Shown: one piece after another, positions 42,812 through 51,911 of the stretch
Numbering within the stretch: position 1 is the first letter of the stretch
Layout of the letters: each line of letters begins with the position of its first letter
Source: Colwellia sp. Arc7-635
Lineage (GTDB): Bacteria > Pseudomonadota > Gammaproteobacteria > Enterobacterales > Alteromonadaceae
DNA: 64,000 nucleotides
Reading direction: 5' to 3'
NCBI RefSeq assembly: GCF_003971255.1
Contig: NZ_CP034660.1
Span: 2,294,001 to 2,358,000 of the forward strand
Notes under the pieces: generated by a model
Told to the model about the DNA's origin: nothing
Seen by the model: only the letters and a program-made list of their open reading frames with translations
The model's database searches: none
Translations under genes and position numbers: made by a program

Positions 42812-44053
42812 ATGAAAAAAAACATTAAAAAGACCTTACTATTAGTCCTTTTTATCGCCGTTATCATCGCAGGTGCAGGCTACAAATACAGCTTGTCACA
42901 GCAGGTACAAACGGTATTTATCACCGATAGTGTTACGCGAGGCAATATTGAGAGTGTGGTACTCACAAACGGTGTGTTATATCCGTCTAAATTGGTCAGT
43001 GTTGGTGCTCAAATTTCAGGGCTGATTGAAAAAATTGGTGTTCAGTTGGGCGATGAAATTAAGCAAGGTGATTTTATTGCTCAAATCGATAATTTGACCC
43101 AAAAAAATGCTTTAAAAGAAGCCGAAGCTTTACTCAAGAGTATTGATGCTCAGTTACGGGCAAAACAAGCTCAAATTAAAGTGGCGACAGCTGAGTTTAC
43201 GCGAAGCAAAAAGATGGTGGCGACTAGCGCGAGTTCACAATCGGACTATGACACGGCTGAATCTGTACTGGCAGTTTATCGAGCAGAGCTAGATCAATTA
43301 AGTGCTGAGAAAGAGAAATCTATTATCAGTGTCGATAATGCTCAGGTTAATTTAGGTTACACCCTTATTGAGTCGCCTATCAACGGCACAGTCATCTATG
43401 TTTCGGTGGAAGAAGGACAGACGGTCAATAACAATCAAGGTACGCCGAGTATTATTGAACTAGCACAGCTTGATGTTATGACCATTAAGGCGCAGGTTTC
43501 TGAAGCCGATATTATAAACGTTAGTGCAGGGCAAAAAGTTTATTTCACTATTTTGGGTGCAACAGGCAAGAAATATTACGGTGTTTTACGCGCCATTGAG
43601 CCAGGCCCAACATTACTTAGCGGTGACGATAGCTCGTTGAAAATTGGTGACGATGAAGCGATTTATTACAATGCGCTGTTTGATGTTGAAAACCCAGATA
43701 AGTTATTGCGCTTTGGCATGACAACACAAGTTTCTATTATTCTTGAAAAAGCAGAAAACGCCTTACTGGTACCATCACAGGTGTTAGTTAAAAGATCTGG
43801 CCTAAAGGCTTCTTATCAGGTGCTAGTAAAAAATGGCGACCAAGCTGAATATCGAAATGTCGACGTTGGCATTAATAATAAAATATACGCACAGATATTA
43901 TCAGGGCTGAACGAAGGTGATGAGATAGTGATTAGTCAGTCTTCAGGTCTTGACGGAACGACTTCCTCTAACGGTATAGCCAGCTCAATGGCGGGATTAG
44001 CAGGTGGCAGTACGCGCGGACAAGGTGGACCGGGCGCAGGTAGGGGATTATAA
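42812..44053 (+). CDS. macA: MacA-type periplasmic adaptor of an ABC exporter
   Basis: 413 residues. Membrane anchor about 7-25, lipoyl/hairpin membrane-fusion domain (VSVGAQISGLIEKIGVQLGD, LINQ-type coiled coil through KEAEALLKSIDAQLRAKQAQ, LIESPINGTVIYVSVEEGQT), beta-barrel domain, and a Gly-rich tail (GGSTRGQGGPGAGRGL). Together with MacB and a TolC-like channel it should form a tripartite exporter of macrolides, lipopeptides or polypeptides. GAGAGTCCC upstream. Three bases separate it from macB. Confidence 0.93.
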   Translation: MKKNIKKTLLLVLFIAVIIAGAGYKYSLSQQVQTVFITDSVTRGNIESVVLTNGVLYPSKLVSVGAQISGLIEKIGVQLGDEIKQGDFIAQIDNLTQKNALKEAEALLKSIDAQLRAKQAQIKVATAEFTRSKKMVATSASSQSDYDTAESVLAVYRAELDQLSAEKEKSIISVDNAQVNLGYTLIESPINGTVIYVSVEEGQTVNNNQGTPSIIELAQLDVMTIKAQVSEADIINVSAGQKVYFTILGATGKKYYGVLRAIEPGPTLLSGDDSSLKIGDDEAIYYNALFDVENPDKLLRFGMTTQVSIILEKAENALLVPSQVLVKRSGLKASYQVLVKNGDQAEYRNVDVGINNKIYAQILSGLNEGDEIVISQSSGLDGTTSSNGIASSMAGLAGGSTRGQGGPGAGRGL

Positions 44054-44056
44054 ATT

Positions 44057-46060
44057 ATGACTAATGCACTGATAAAACTTGTCGATGTGAGCCGTAGTTT
44101 TACTGCGGGAGATAATGAACTTACGGTTTTAAAAGATATTAACTTGCAGATTAATCGCGGAGAAATGATCGCTATTATCGGCGCATCTGGCTCAGGAAAG
44201 TCGACACTAATGAACATTCTTGGCTGTCTGGATAAACCAAACAAAGGCAGTTATTTCATCAATGGAGAAGATACTTCCACTATGGGGGAAGATGAACTTG
44301 CTGCATTACGTCGTGAATACTTTGGTTTTATTTTTCAGCGTTATCATCTATTAAGTGATTTAAGTGCACTGGGCAATGTCGAAGTACCAGCATTGTATGC
44401 CAATGAAGATAAACACTCTCGACAAGAAAAAGCGAAGCAACTGCTTACACGCCTTGGCTTGGGCGATCGTTTAGATCATAAACCAAACCAACTGAGTGGT
44501 GGTCAGCAGCAACGTGTTAGTGTCGCCAGAGCTTTAGTTAATGGTGGCGACGTTATTCTTGCCGATGAACCAACTGGAGCATTAGATAGCACCAGTGGCG
44601 ATGAGATGATGAAGTTGCTTCATGAGCTGCATGGCGATGGTCATACCATTATTTTGGTAACACACGATCCTAATATCGCAGAGTTTGCTGATCGCGTTAT
44701 TGAGATAAAAGATGGAGAAATTATTAGCGATAAAGCTAAGGGCAATAACCCTAGCAACATTGAACAAGAAACTTATAGAGTCGCTAATGTAGGCAAAATA
44801 GTTGAAGGTAAAGTACCTGAAAGTGCTAATAAAAAAGCTAAGAACAAAGTTCGCGAGCGTATTAACTGGTCGCGTTATTTTGAAGCCTTGAAAATGGCTA
44901 TTATTGCCATGTCCAATAACCGTTTGCGTACATTCCTTACCATGCTGGGGATCATCATTGGTATTGCTTCAGTGGTGTCAGTAGTCGCACTAGGCGCCGG
45001 ATCGCAGCAAAAAATTATGGATAACATTGCCTCAATGGGGACCAATACCATAGAGATAAAACCTGGAACAGGTCGTGGAGACCGTCGCTCTGGTCGCGTG
45101 CATTCACTCACGGCTGAGGATGCCAAGGCGCTTAAAACATTATCATTTGTCGATAGCGTTACGCCAACAGTTAGGGCGAATGTCGCTATTCGTTATTCCA
45201 GTGAAACCGTTACCGGCTCGGTTCAGGGTGTTGGCACTGAGTATTTCCGTGTACGGGGTTATGACTTAGCAAAAGGACAATACTTTGGCGAAGACAGCAT
45301 CGATGCACTAGAACAAGTTGCGGTAATTGACGCGAATACCGAACAAGTACTTTTTGCCGATAGTAATGCACTTGGTAATGTCATTTTTCTAGGCCGACTT
45401 CCCGTACGCGTTATTGGCGTGACCAAGCCAATTGAAAGTATGTCTGGCAATAGTGATGAATTGAATGTTTGGTTACCTTATACCACCGTATCTGGTCGAA
45501 TATTCAGGCAAGATTATGTCAATGACATCACCGTAAGGGTTGACGCAAATGTATCAAGTGAGATGGCAGAACAAGGAATTATTAAATTATTGACCATGCG
45601 GCATGACACGGTGGATTTTTTCACTATTAACACTGACACCATACGAAAAAGTATAGAAAAAACATCTGAAACCATGACGTTACTCATTTCTGCTATTGCC
45701 TTCATTTCTTTGTTAGTTGGTGGGATTGGCGTCATGAATATCATGTTGGTTTCAGTAACTGAGCGCACGAAGGAAATAGGTATACGCATAGCCGTTGGCG
45801 CCAGGCAGATGGATATTTTACGTCAATTTTTGATTGAAGCCGTATTGGTCTGCTTCTGTGGTGGCGCACTAGGTATAGGGCTAGCTTATTTGGTCGGGGT
45901 GATTTTCACTTACACAGGTAGTGAATTTCAAATGATATATTCTAGTACATCTATCATTGCCGCTTTTGCTTGCTCGACACTCATAGGTATTCTATTTGGT
46001 TATCTTCCAGCCCGTAATGCAGCAAAACTTAACCCTATTGAAGCTCTGTCGAGGGATTAG
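44057..46060 (+). CDS. macB: MacB-type ABC exporter (ATPase-permease fusion)
   Basis: 667 residues. Nucleotide-binding domain about 1-230: Walker A GASGSGKST, signature LSGGQQQR, Walker B VILADEPTGAL. Permease: first span about 285-305 (FLTMLGIIIGIASVVSVVAL), a large periplasmic domain, then three C-terminal spans with FtsX-like VGGIGVMNIMLVSVTERTKE. Forms a dimer driving extrusion through MacA-TolC. Last gene of the operon. The TolC partner must be elsewhere. Confidence 0.95.
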   Translation: MTNALIKLVDVSRSFTAGDNELTVLKDINLQINRGEMIAIIGASGSGKSTLMNILGCLDKPNKGSYFINGEDTSTMGEDELAALRREYFGFIFQRYHLLSDLSALGNVEVPALYANEDKHSRQEKAKQLLTRLGLGDRLDHKPNQLSGGQQQRVSVARALVNGGDVILADEPTGALDSTSGDEMMKLLHELHGDGHTIILVTHDPNIAEFADRVIEIKDGEIISDKAKGNNPSNIEQETYRVANVGKIVEGKVPESANKKAKNKVRERINWSRYFEALKMAIIAMSNNRLRTFLTMLGIIIGIASVVSVVALGAGSQQKIMDNIASMGTNTIEIKPGTGRGDRRSGRVHSLTAEDAKALKTLSFVDSVTPTVRANVAIRYSSETVTGSVQGVGTEYFRVRGYDLAKGQYFGEDSIDALEQVAVIDANTEQVLFADSNALGNVIFLGRLPVRVIGVTKPIESMSGNSDELNVWLPYTTVSGRIFRQDYVNDITVRVDANVSSEMAEQGIIKLLTMRHDTVDFFTINTDTIRKSIEKTSETMTLLISAIAFISLLVGGIGVMNIMLVSVTERTKEIGIRIAVGARQMDILRQFLIEAVLVCFCGGALGIGLAYLVGVIFTYTGSEFQMIYSSTSIIAAFACSTLIGILFGYLPARNAAKLNPIEALSRD

Positions 46061-46472
46061 GTGAGTGCAAACGCTTCAGCGAGCCAAATGGGAAATATTA
46101 AATTTATCGCCGGTTATTAGAAAGGTGTTGAATCAAAGTAATAGGTTGCGGCACTGATGTTGTTACCGGGTCGACATAATCAATGACATTATGTCCTCAG
46201 TGGCTAAAGTGATTGTATCGATTAAATAGCTTCTGCGATCTTAATTTTTAATCATTAAAAATGATTAAAGGCTATATTGTTGTCGCCATTATCTGTCTGG
46301 ATAAATACAGCTATATGTATGTCTGTATGTACGACCTCATAAGTGCCGATTACTTTAGCTCATTACTGCCCCAAAATTAGGTTAATACGAGAAATCTAAA
46401 GGGCAGTATTGAGCTATGCTCAGCGATGAAACAGCATACTGAGTCAGTTTTTTATTAGGCTGAAGCCATTAA
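46061..46472. other. Noncoding gap after macB
   Basis: 412 bases between convergent genes. The hairpin TTAATCAT..ATGATTAA at about 46244-46268 may terminate macB. The rest shows no gene. Confidence 0.45.
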
Positions 46473-47357
46473 TCACTTTGTTTTTTTAGCTTGCGTAATA
46501 AAATCATTTAAATAGTCAACTTGCTGTTCGTCCTTTCGGATACCGATAAATATTTGCTTACTAATGCCTTGCTCTCCAAAACCTAAGCTCTTGATTGGCA
46601 TTGTTTTTGAGTATTCGTCGACTAACCAGCCCGGTAAGGCACAAACACCTCGACCAGCGGCTACCATCTGCAACATGATCTCAGTTGTTTCAATAATTTT
46701 ATGTTTTTTAACTGAACACTTTGCTGGATTAAGAAATTGGCTAAAAATATCGAGCCTCATTGGCTCAACAGGGTAACTAAATAACACTTCTTCGCTTAAT
46801 TGCTCGGGTAAGACAAAATCTTGCTTTGCTAGTTTGTGAGATGAAGACACAACAAGTCTATGTTCATAGTCAAAAACGGGGATGTAGGTTATTTTGGGTT
46901 TAAAGAGTGGATCAGGCGTAATAAGTACATCTATTTCATAACTCAATAATGCGCCTAAAGCGCCAAATTGAAACTCTTGCTTCACATCTATGTCAATGTC
47001 TGGCCACTGCACAAGATAAGGCTCTATTACTCGGAGTAACCACTGATAACAAGGGTGACATTCCATGCCTATTCGTAGCGATCCCAATTCACCTTTTGCA
47101 ATCTGGTTTAATAATAATTCTGTATGTAAAAACTGCGGTAATACTCTATTGGCAAGTGATTGAATACGCTCACCAGCAGCAGTAAGACGAAGATTTCGGC
47201 CATCTTTTTGCCATATCTGAGTATTAACTTGGCCTTCTAGTTTTTTAATACTGTGACTTAATGCAGATTGAGAAAGATGTAATGAATTAGCCGCTTTTGT
47301 TAGTGTTCCATGTTCTTTTATTGCCGTTAGTATTTCTAAATGAATCCTTTCTATCAT
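46473..47357 (-). CDS. metR: MetR, LysR-type regulator of methionine biosynthesis
   Basis: 294 residues. N-terminal LysR helix-turn-helix (HLEILTAIKEHGTLTKAANS, LSQSALSHSIKKLE) and a co-inducer domain matching MetR (GMECHPCYQWLLRVIEPYLV, QFGALGALLSYEIDVLITPD, AGRGVCALPGWLVDEY). MetR uses homocysteine as co-inducer and controls metE/metH/metA-type genes. Here it lies near the MesD/MesX methionine synthase genes and a TauE-like exporter. Upstream it has an exact MetR-box match at 47387. Confidence 0.9.
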   Translation of the reverse strand: MIERIHLEILTAIKEHGTLTKAANSLHLSQSALSHSIKKLEGQVNTQIWQKDGRNLRLTAAGERIQSLANRVLPQFLHTELLLNQIAKGELGSLRIGMECHPCYQWLLRVIEPYLVQWPDIDIDVKQEFQFGALGALLSYEIDVLITPDPLFKPKITYIPVFDYEHRLVVSSSHKLAKQDFVLPEQLSEEVLFSYPVEPMRLDIFSQFLNPAKCSVKKHKIIETTEIMLQMVAAGRGVCALPGWLVDEYSKTMPIKSLGFGEQGISKQIFIGIRKDEQQVDYLNDFITQAKKTK

Positions 47358-47386
47358 CAGATTACTCCTGTCTTTTGTTTTAATGA

Positions 47387-47399
47387 TGAATTATATTCA
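47387..47399. promoter_or_regulatory. MetR box in the metR-tauE intergenic region
   Basis: TGAATTATATTCA matches TGAA-N5-TTCA exactly, 30 bases before the metR start. Likely autoregulatory; it could also act on the divergent tauE-like gene. Confidence 0.6.
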
Positions 47400-47739
47400 T
47401 TGAATGATGAAGTTATATCATTTTTACTCATCGAACAAGTATTGATACAATTAGTTGAGATACCTAAATCTGTAAAAAATCATTAAAATTAAGCCATTAA
47501 AATTAAGTAATTAAAGTAATTAACGAATGGCTAAGTAGTATTGACGTTAGAAATTATTATTAGCTTTGTCGTATAGCAGTGAAACATTACCTCGAGTTTG
47601 TATTGTTTTTCACATCAAACAAGCTGTAGGAGCTTGCTATTGATACTGTTTGGCCTAAAGAGCTAGTATCAGGGTGGCAACTTATCAAAGAATAGCTGAC
47701 TAAGTTTTTGCCGATTATTAACAATAGAAGTAGTAGTGA
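47400..47739. other. Noncoding gap upstream of the TauE-like gene
   Basis: 340 bases, AT-rich, near repeats of AAAATTAAG at about 47478-47520. No gene seen. Confidence 0.4.
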
Positions 47740-48570
47740 ATGAATATCATTGAATTTATAACAAATAATATCCCTACCATTTTAACCTTGGTTACCACCG
47801 GAGTATTCGCAGGAGTTTTAGCTGGCTTATTGGGCGTAGGTGGCGGTATCGTAATCGTGCCTGTGCTGTTTTTCTTGTTTCAAAGCTTTGGTGTATCACC
47901 AGAATCGGCAATGTTGATTGCTACTGCAACGTCACTGGCTACCATAGTGCCAACCTCTATTAGCTCAATTCGTTCGCACCACCAAAAAGGTAATGTAGAT
48001 TTTAATCTGCTAAAACGTTGGGCTGTATTTATTCTGATGGGTGTATTAGCAGGAAGTTGGTTAGTCACACGTGTTGAAGGCACTGTGCTTACTCTGTTAT
48101 TTGGCGTAATAGCGACCTTATCTGCGCTAAATATGCTGCTTAGAACGGGTAAATCCGCTTTATTTCAACAACTGCCTGCGAAAGCAGGGCAAACGGTTAT
48201 GGGCACTTCAATTGGCTTTTTCAGTGCAATGGTTGGCATTGGCGGCGGCACTATTTCGGTTCCGTTACTCACGTTATACAACTATCCAGCCCACAAGGCG
48301 GTTGGTACTGCAGCTGCGATAGGACTAATTATTTCATTGCCGGGAGCATTGACAATGTTGCTCATGGGCAACACTCCAACCGATGCACCAGCAGGAACTT
48401 TTGGTTTAGTTAATCTAATTGGATTCATTTGTATTGTGCCACTCACGGTATTATTTGCGCCGGTAGGAGCATCGTTGGCAGCTAAATTAGACGCTGCAAA
48501 ACTTAAAAAGATTTTTGCTTTGGTTCTACTGCTAACCGGCTTACGTATGTTGGCACAAATTTTCTTATAG
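47740..48570 (+). CDS. TauE/SafE-family sulfite/anion exporter
   Basis: 276 residues, about eight spans in two repeated halves. The family hallmark is visible in each half: GVFAGVLAGLLGVGGGIVIVPVL near residue 21 and GFFSAMVGIGGGTISVPLL near 164. Exports sulfite, sulfonates or related anions in known members. Divergent from metR, so a sulfur role is plausible. Ends at a 14-bp-arm hairpin (48621-48659). Confidence 0.9.
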   Translation: MNIIEFITNNIPTILTLVTTGVFAGVLAGLLGVGGGIVIVPVLFFLFQSFGVSPESAMLIATATSLATIVPTSISSIRSHHQKGNVDFNLLKRWAVFILMGVLAGSWLVTRVEGTVLTLLFGVIATLSALNMLLRTGKSALFQQLPAKAGQTVMGTSIGFFSAMVGIGGGTISVPLLTLYNYPAHKAVGTAAAIGLIISLPGALTMLLMGNTPTDAPAGTFGLVNLIGFICIVPLTVLFAPVGASLAAKLDAAKLKKIFALVLLLTGLRMLAQIFL

Positions 48571-49094
48571 GTTGTCTTGTGTCATTAGTATCTGGCTTCA
48601 AAAGCTTACTCCTAGCAAAACAATGATACCGTGCTGTGATTAATGGCACGGTATCATTGTATTCAATTTCTTATTTTACTGATTATCCGAAAATTTTTTA
48701 GTAGTGTATTGAAGCTATTTATTTGGTTATTTATTTGGTTATTTATTCGGGAAGTTGTTGGATAATCTATTCAATTTGCTATTGAAGCGGATTGATTACA
48801 CTGCATCGATATAAGATAGTTAACGTAGACTCTAAAGTTTATTTTTCAATCAATGGAACTGAGGGAGCCTTATCATTTAATTAAACCACTGAATTAAATC
48901 ACATGATTCATTGATGCATACACACTTCATGATTTAGCGTTCATGCTTATGTAGATTGAGGTGAGACGTGAGGGCGACTTGTTCGGTGCTTATTCGATGC
49001 TTGTTCAATGCTAGCTCGGTATTAGATCGATAATGGACATTGAATACCATCAAAGCATAAAGTCACCCTACGCTATATTAAGTAAGGGGTAGTA
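48571..49094. other. Noncoding gap with hairpin and microrepeats
   Basis: 524 bases between convergent genes. It contains the hairpin at 48621-48659, TTATTTATTTGG in two and a half tandem copies (48715-48750), and near repeats of CGATGCTTGTTC at about 48984-49020. No gene. Confidence 0.5.
48621..48659. terminator. Strong hairpin after the TauE-like gene
   Basis: CAATGATACCGTGC and its complement, 14-bp perfect arms, 11-nt loop, 50 bases after the stop; only a short T-rich tail. Confidence 0.65.
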
Positions 49095-50153
49095 TTAAGC
49101 TAAAAGCTCTTTTCGAACGATTTCTGTGCCTGCAGTTAAAGCATTTAGCTTATCTCTTGCCACCTGATGAGGTAAGGGTGCCATACCGCAGTTAGTACAA
49201 GGGTAGAGCTTGTCAGCATCTACATACTTCAGCGCTTTTCGCAGAGTATTGGCCACTTCCTCTGGCGTTTCAATGGTATGGGATGCTACATCAATGGCAC
49301 CAACCATCACTTTTTTGCCGCGAATAAGTTCAAGTAGTTCAATAGGCACATGAGAGTTATGACATTCTAAGGAGATAATACCGATAGAAGACTTTTGCAG
49401 TTTGGGAAATGCTTCTTCATATTGTCGCCATTCAGAGCCTAAGGTTTTTTTCCAATCGGTATTTGCTTTAATGCCATAGCCATAGCAAATATGGACCGCC
49501 GTTTCGCATTTAAGTCCTTCGATGGCTCTTTCTAAACAAGCAATTCCCCAATCATTTACCTCATCGAAAAATACATTAAATGCAGGTTCATCAAATTGGA
49601 TAATGTCAACACCGGCCGCTTCTAATTCTTTGGCTTCTTGATTGAGAATTATAGCGAATTCCCAAGCTAGTTTTTCGCGACTTTTATAATGATCATCATA
49701 AAGCGTATCTATCATTGTCATGGGGCCTGGCAGCGCCCATTTTATCGGTTGTTTAGTTTGCTGACGTAGAAATTTTGCATCTTCAACAAAGACTGACTTT
49801 TGGCGACTAACGGGACCAACAACCGTAGGTACACTAGCATCATAGCGATCCCGAATTTTTACGGTTTTGCGTTTCTCAAAATCAACACCATTAAGATGCT
49901 CAATAAAGGTAGTAACAAAATGTTGGCGCGTTTGCTCGCCATCACTAACAATATCGATACCGGCAAGTTGTTGATCTTGTAATGACAAACGTAAAGCGTC
50001 TTGCTTGCCAAAAATTAATTCGTCACCTAGTAATTTCCAAGGTGACCAGAGTGTTTCGGGCTCTGCTAGCCAACTCGGTTTGGGTAAACTGCCCGCCGTT
50101 GAAGTGGGTAATATTCTTTTACTGTTAAGTGCTTTGTTAATAAGTGTTGTCAT
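49095..50153 (-). CDS. mesD: Folate-independent methionine synthase, MesD type
   Basis: 352 residues corresponding to the C-terminal catalytic half of cobalamin-independent methionine synthase. Visible: LPTSTAGSLPKPSWLAEPE, DGEQTRQHFVTTFIEHLNGV, QFDEPAF, the zinc ligands in AVHICYGYG and CTNCGMAPLP (His/Cys/Cys), and SLECHNSHVP. No N-terminal folate-supporting domain. It lies just downstream of a DUF1852 gene (110 bases), the diagnostic MesX-MesD pair, which makes methionine from homocysteine in an oxygen-dependent way with an unidentified methyl donor. Probably MetR-controlled. Confidence 0.82.
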   Translation of the reverse strand: MTTLINKALNSKRILPTSTAGSLPKPSWLAEPETLWSPWKLLGDELIFGKQDALRLSLQDQQLAGIDIVSDGEQTRQHFVTTFIEHLNGVDFEKRKTVKIRDRYDASVPTVVGPVSRQKSVFVEDAKFLRQQTKQPIKWALPGPMTMIDTLYDDHYKSREKLAWEFAIILNQEAKELEAAGVDIIQFDEPAFNVFFDEVNDWGIACLERAIEGLKCETAVHICYGYGIKANTDWKKTLGSEWRQYEEAFPKLQKSSIGIISLECHNSHVPIELLELIRGKKVMVGAIDVASHTIETPEEVANTLRKALKYVDADKLYPCTNCGMAPLPHQVARDKLNALTAGTEIVRKELLA

Positions 50154-50262
50154 AAAAAGTGATGCCGTATATGTAGAGTAATGATTTAACGTAACTGTTT
50201 AATGTAATGAACTAATGTAATGAGCTAATGTAACTATCTAATATAAAAATAAAATTTAGCTA

Positions 50263-51240
50263 CTAAACATAATTAGCAGACCATTGTTCAAGTACCGTTT
50301 GGTATGGTTTGATGAAGTTCTCCTCAGCAAACTTTCCTTGCTCGTTACCCAATTTACTTCGTTCTTCACGGTCATAAACGATTTGAGTTAATGAATGATC
50401 CTGATTCTTCAAATTTGGCTGATAAGATTTTCCTGCCGCAGCATTGGCATTATAAATCTCTGGTCGATAGATTTTTTGAAAGGTGCCCATCGTACTGATG
50501 GTACTTATCAGCTCAAGGCTTGTGTAGTCATTAAGTAAGTCACCAAAAAAATAAAAGGCTAATGGCGCAACACTGTTTGGCGGCATGAAATAACGCACCT
50601 GTAAGCCCATCTTTTTGAAATATTGCTCGGTCAAAGACGATTCATTTGGCTGATATTCAACACCCAAAACCGGATGCTGGTTTTCAATTCGATGGTAGGT
50701 TTTGTTATCTGAAACACTCAGGCAAATAACCGGTGTTTTACTAAAGTTTTCTTTATAAACCTGTGAATTGACAAAATACTGAAAAAGTTTGCCATGCAGT
50801 TCGCCAAAGTTATCTGGAATACTGAATGTCGACTGACCCTTATTATGATCTTGTAGCAGTACGCTAAAATCATAATCTCTCACATAAGATGAAAAATTAT
50901 TTCCTATAATGCCTTCAATACGTTTGTTCGTTTTACTATCCACAATATTAGTTTTAAGTACTTCAATCGATGGAAAGGTTTTACCACTGCTTTCAATATC
51001 GACATCAACAGAAACAATTTCAAGTTCAACAGAATAACGATCGCCTTTCGGGTTATCCCAATGCGCTAAGGCATTAAAGCTATTATCGATCATCTTTAAA
51101 GCATTACGTAAGTTCGCTTGGCGATAACTTCCTCTAGCCAAATTAGCAAAATTAGTCGATATACGTGTATTGTCTGACGGCTGATAATCTTCATCGAGAC
51201 AAATACTTTTAATGGTAAATGTAAAATCTTTGTTATTCAT
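50263..51240 (-). CDS. mesX: MesX (DUF1852), partner of MesD
   Basis: 325 residues matching DUF1852: FTIKSICLDEDYQPSDNTRI near the N-terminus, RNALKMIDNSFNALAHWDNP, LEIVSVDVDIESSGKTFPSI and the C-terminal YQTVLEQWSANYV. In published work MesX is required for MesD-type methionine synthases. First gene of a two-gene operon with mesD. Two imperfect MetR boxes lie 207-250 bases upstream. Confidence 0.82.
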   Translation of the reverse strand: MNNKDFTFTIKSICLDEDYQPSDNTRISTNFANLARGSYRQANLRNALKMIDNSFNALAHWDNPKGDRYSVELEIVSVDVDIESSGKTFPSIEVLKTNIVDSKTNKRIEGIIGNNFSSYVRDYDFSVLLQDHNKGQSTFSIPDNFGELHGKLFQYFVNSQVYKENFSKTPVICLSVSDNKTYHRIENQHPVLGVEYQPNESSLTEQYFKKMGLQVRYFMPPNSVAPLAFYFFGDLLNDYTSLELISTISTMGTFQKIYRPEIYNANAAAGKSYQPNLKNQDHSLTQIVYDREERSKLGNEQGKFAEENFIKPYQTVLEQWSANYV

Positions 51241-51819
51241 AGTGGTGATCCAATTTATTGTGATAAAACCAAAATGTATTTACATATATTTCATGGCTTT
51301 AAGATGTTTTTGCTGATATTCGTCATTTATAGTTTTTACAATTTCATTAGATTATTTATCTACTGTTCAACTAAGATTTAACGACAATATTGCCTAGTGT
51401 TAAAAGCACTGTGTATTTTATACTTGGTTTATATTATGAATAAAATTGATTTAATTTCATTGAATCATGAAATATTTGCATGTATTGCCTTTTTACATAT
51501 TTAAGGCTGTTTAGGCACAAATTTTTTTGCAGATCAGTCGGATAGAAAAAAGCTAAGTCATTCTCGCTTTACTGTCTGATTGTTTATAAAAATGGTCTAA
51601 ATTAAGAGATTAATTTTGAGTTGTTCAATGTGGCCTAACCGAATGCCTGCTTTATTCTATTTTAATGAGTAGCTAAATCTCACAGGATGATGAGCAGTTT
51701 TAAGTCTGCTGCGCATAAATGAGGGACAATAATAAGGACAGCGATAGCATGCACACTTGTTGAAGCAGGGAAGCGCTAGTTATTAACGCGTAGTGTTAGC
51801 ATTTAAGCGAGTAAAATTA
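51241..51819. other. Noncoding region upstream of mesX
   Basis: About 580 bases. Two one-mismatch MetR boxes (TGATTTAATTTCA at 51447 and TGAAATATTTGCA at 51478) are the only signals I can support. No riboswitch-like conserved core seen. Confidence 0.5.
51447..51490. promoter_or_regulatory. Two imperfect MetR boxes upstream of mesX
   Basis: TGATTTAATTTCA and TGAAATATTTGCA each differ at one position from TGAA-N5-TTCA and lie 31 bases apart, the paired arrangement usual for MetR targets. Confidence 0.45.
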
Positions 51820-51849
51820 AAAGGGGAATACCGTTAAGTATTCCCCTTT
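51820..51849 (-). terminator. Terminator of the Fur-controlled TonB receptor gene
   Basis: AAAGGGGAATAC/GTATTCCCCTTT, 12-bp perfect arms, 6-nt loop, followed on the minus strand by TTTTAATTTTA. 63 bases after the receptor stop. Confidence 0.88.
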
Positions 51850-51911
51850 AATATCGTCAATATTAGTCGTTAACTACGCTAATATCATCATCTTCTTAAA
51901 ACAGACGTGTG

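Noticed and set aside
51241-51819. SAM or cobalamin riboswitch before mesX or the TonB receptor
   Set aside because: No conserved core motifs of these riboswitches were seen; MetR-box and Fur-box sequences explain regulation better.
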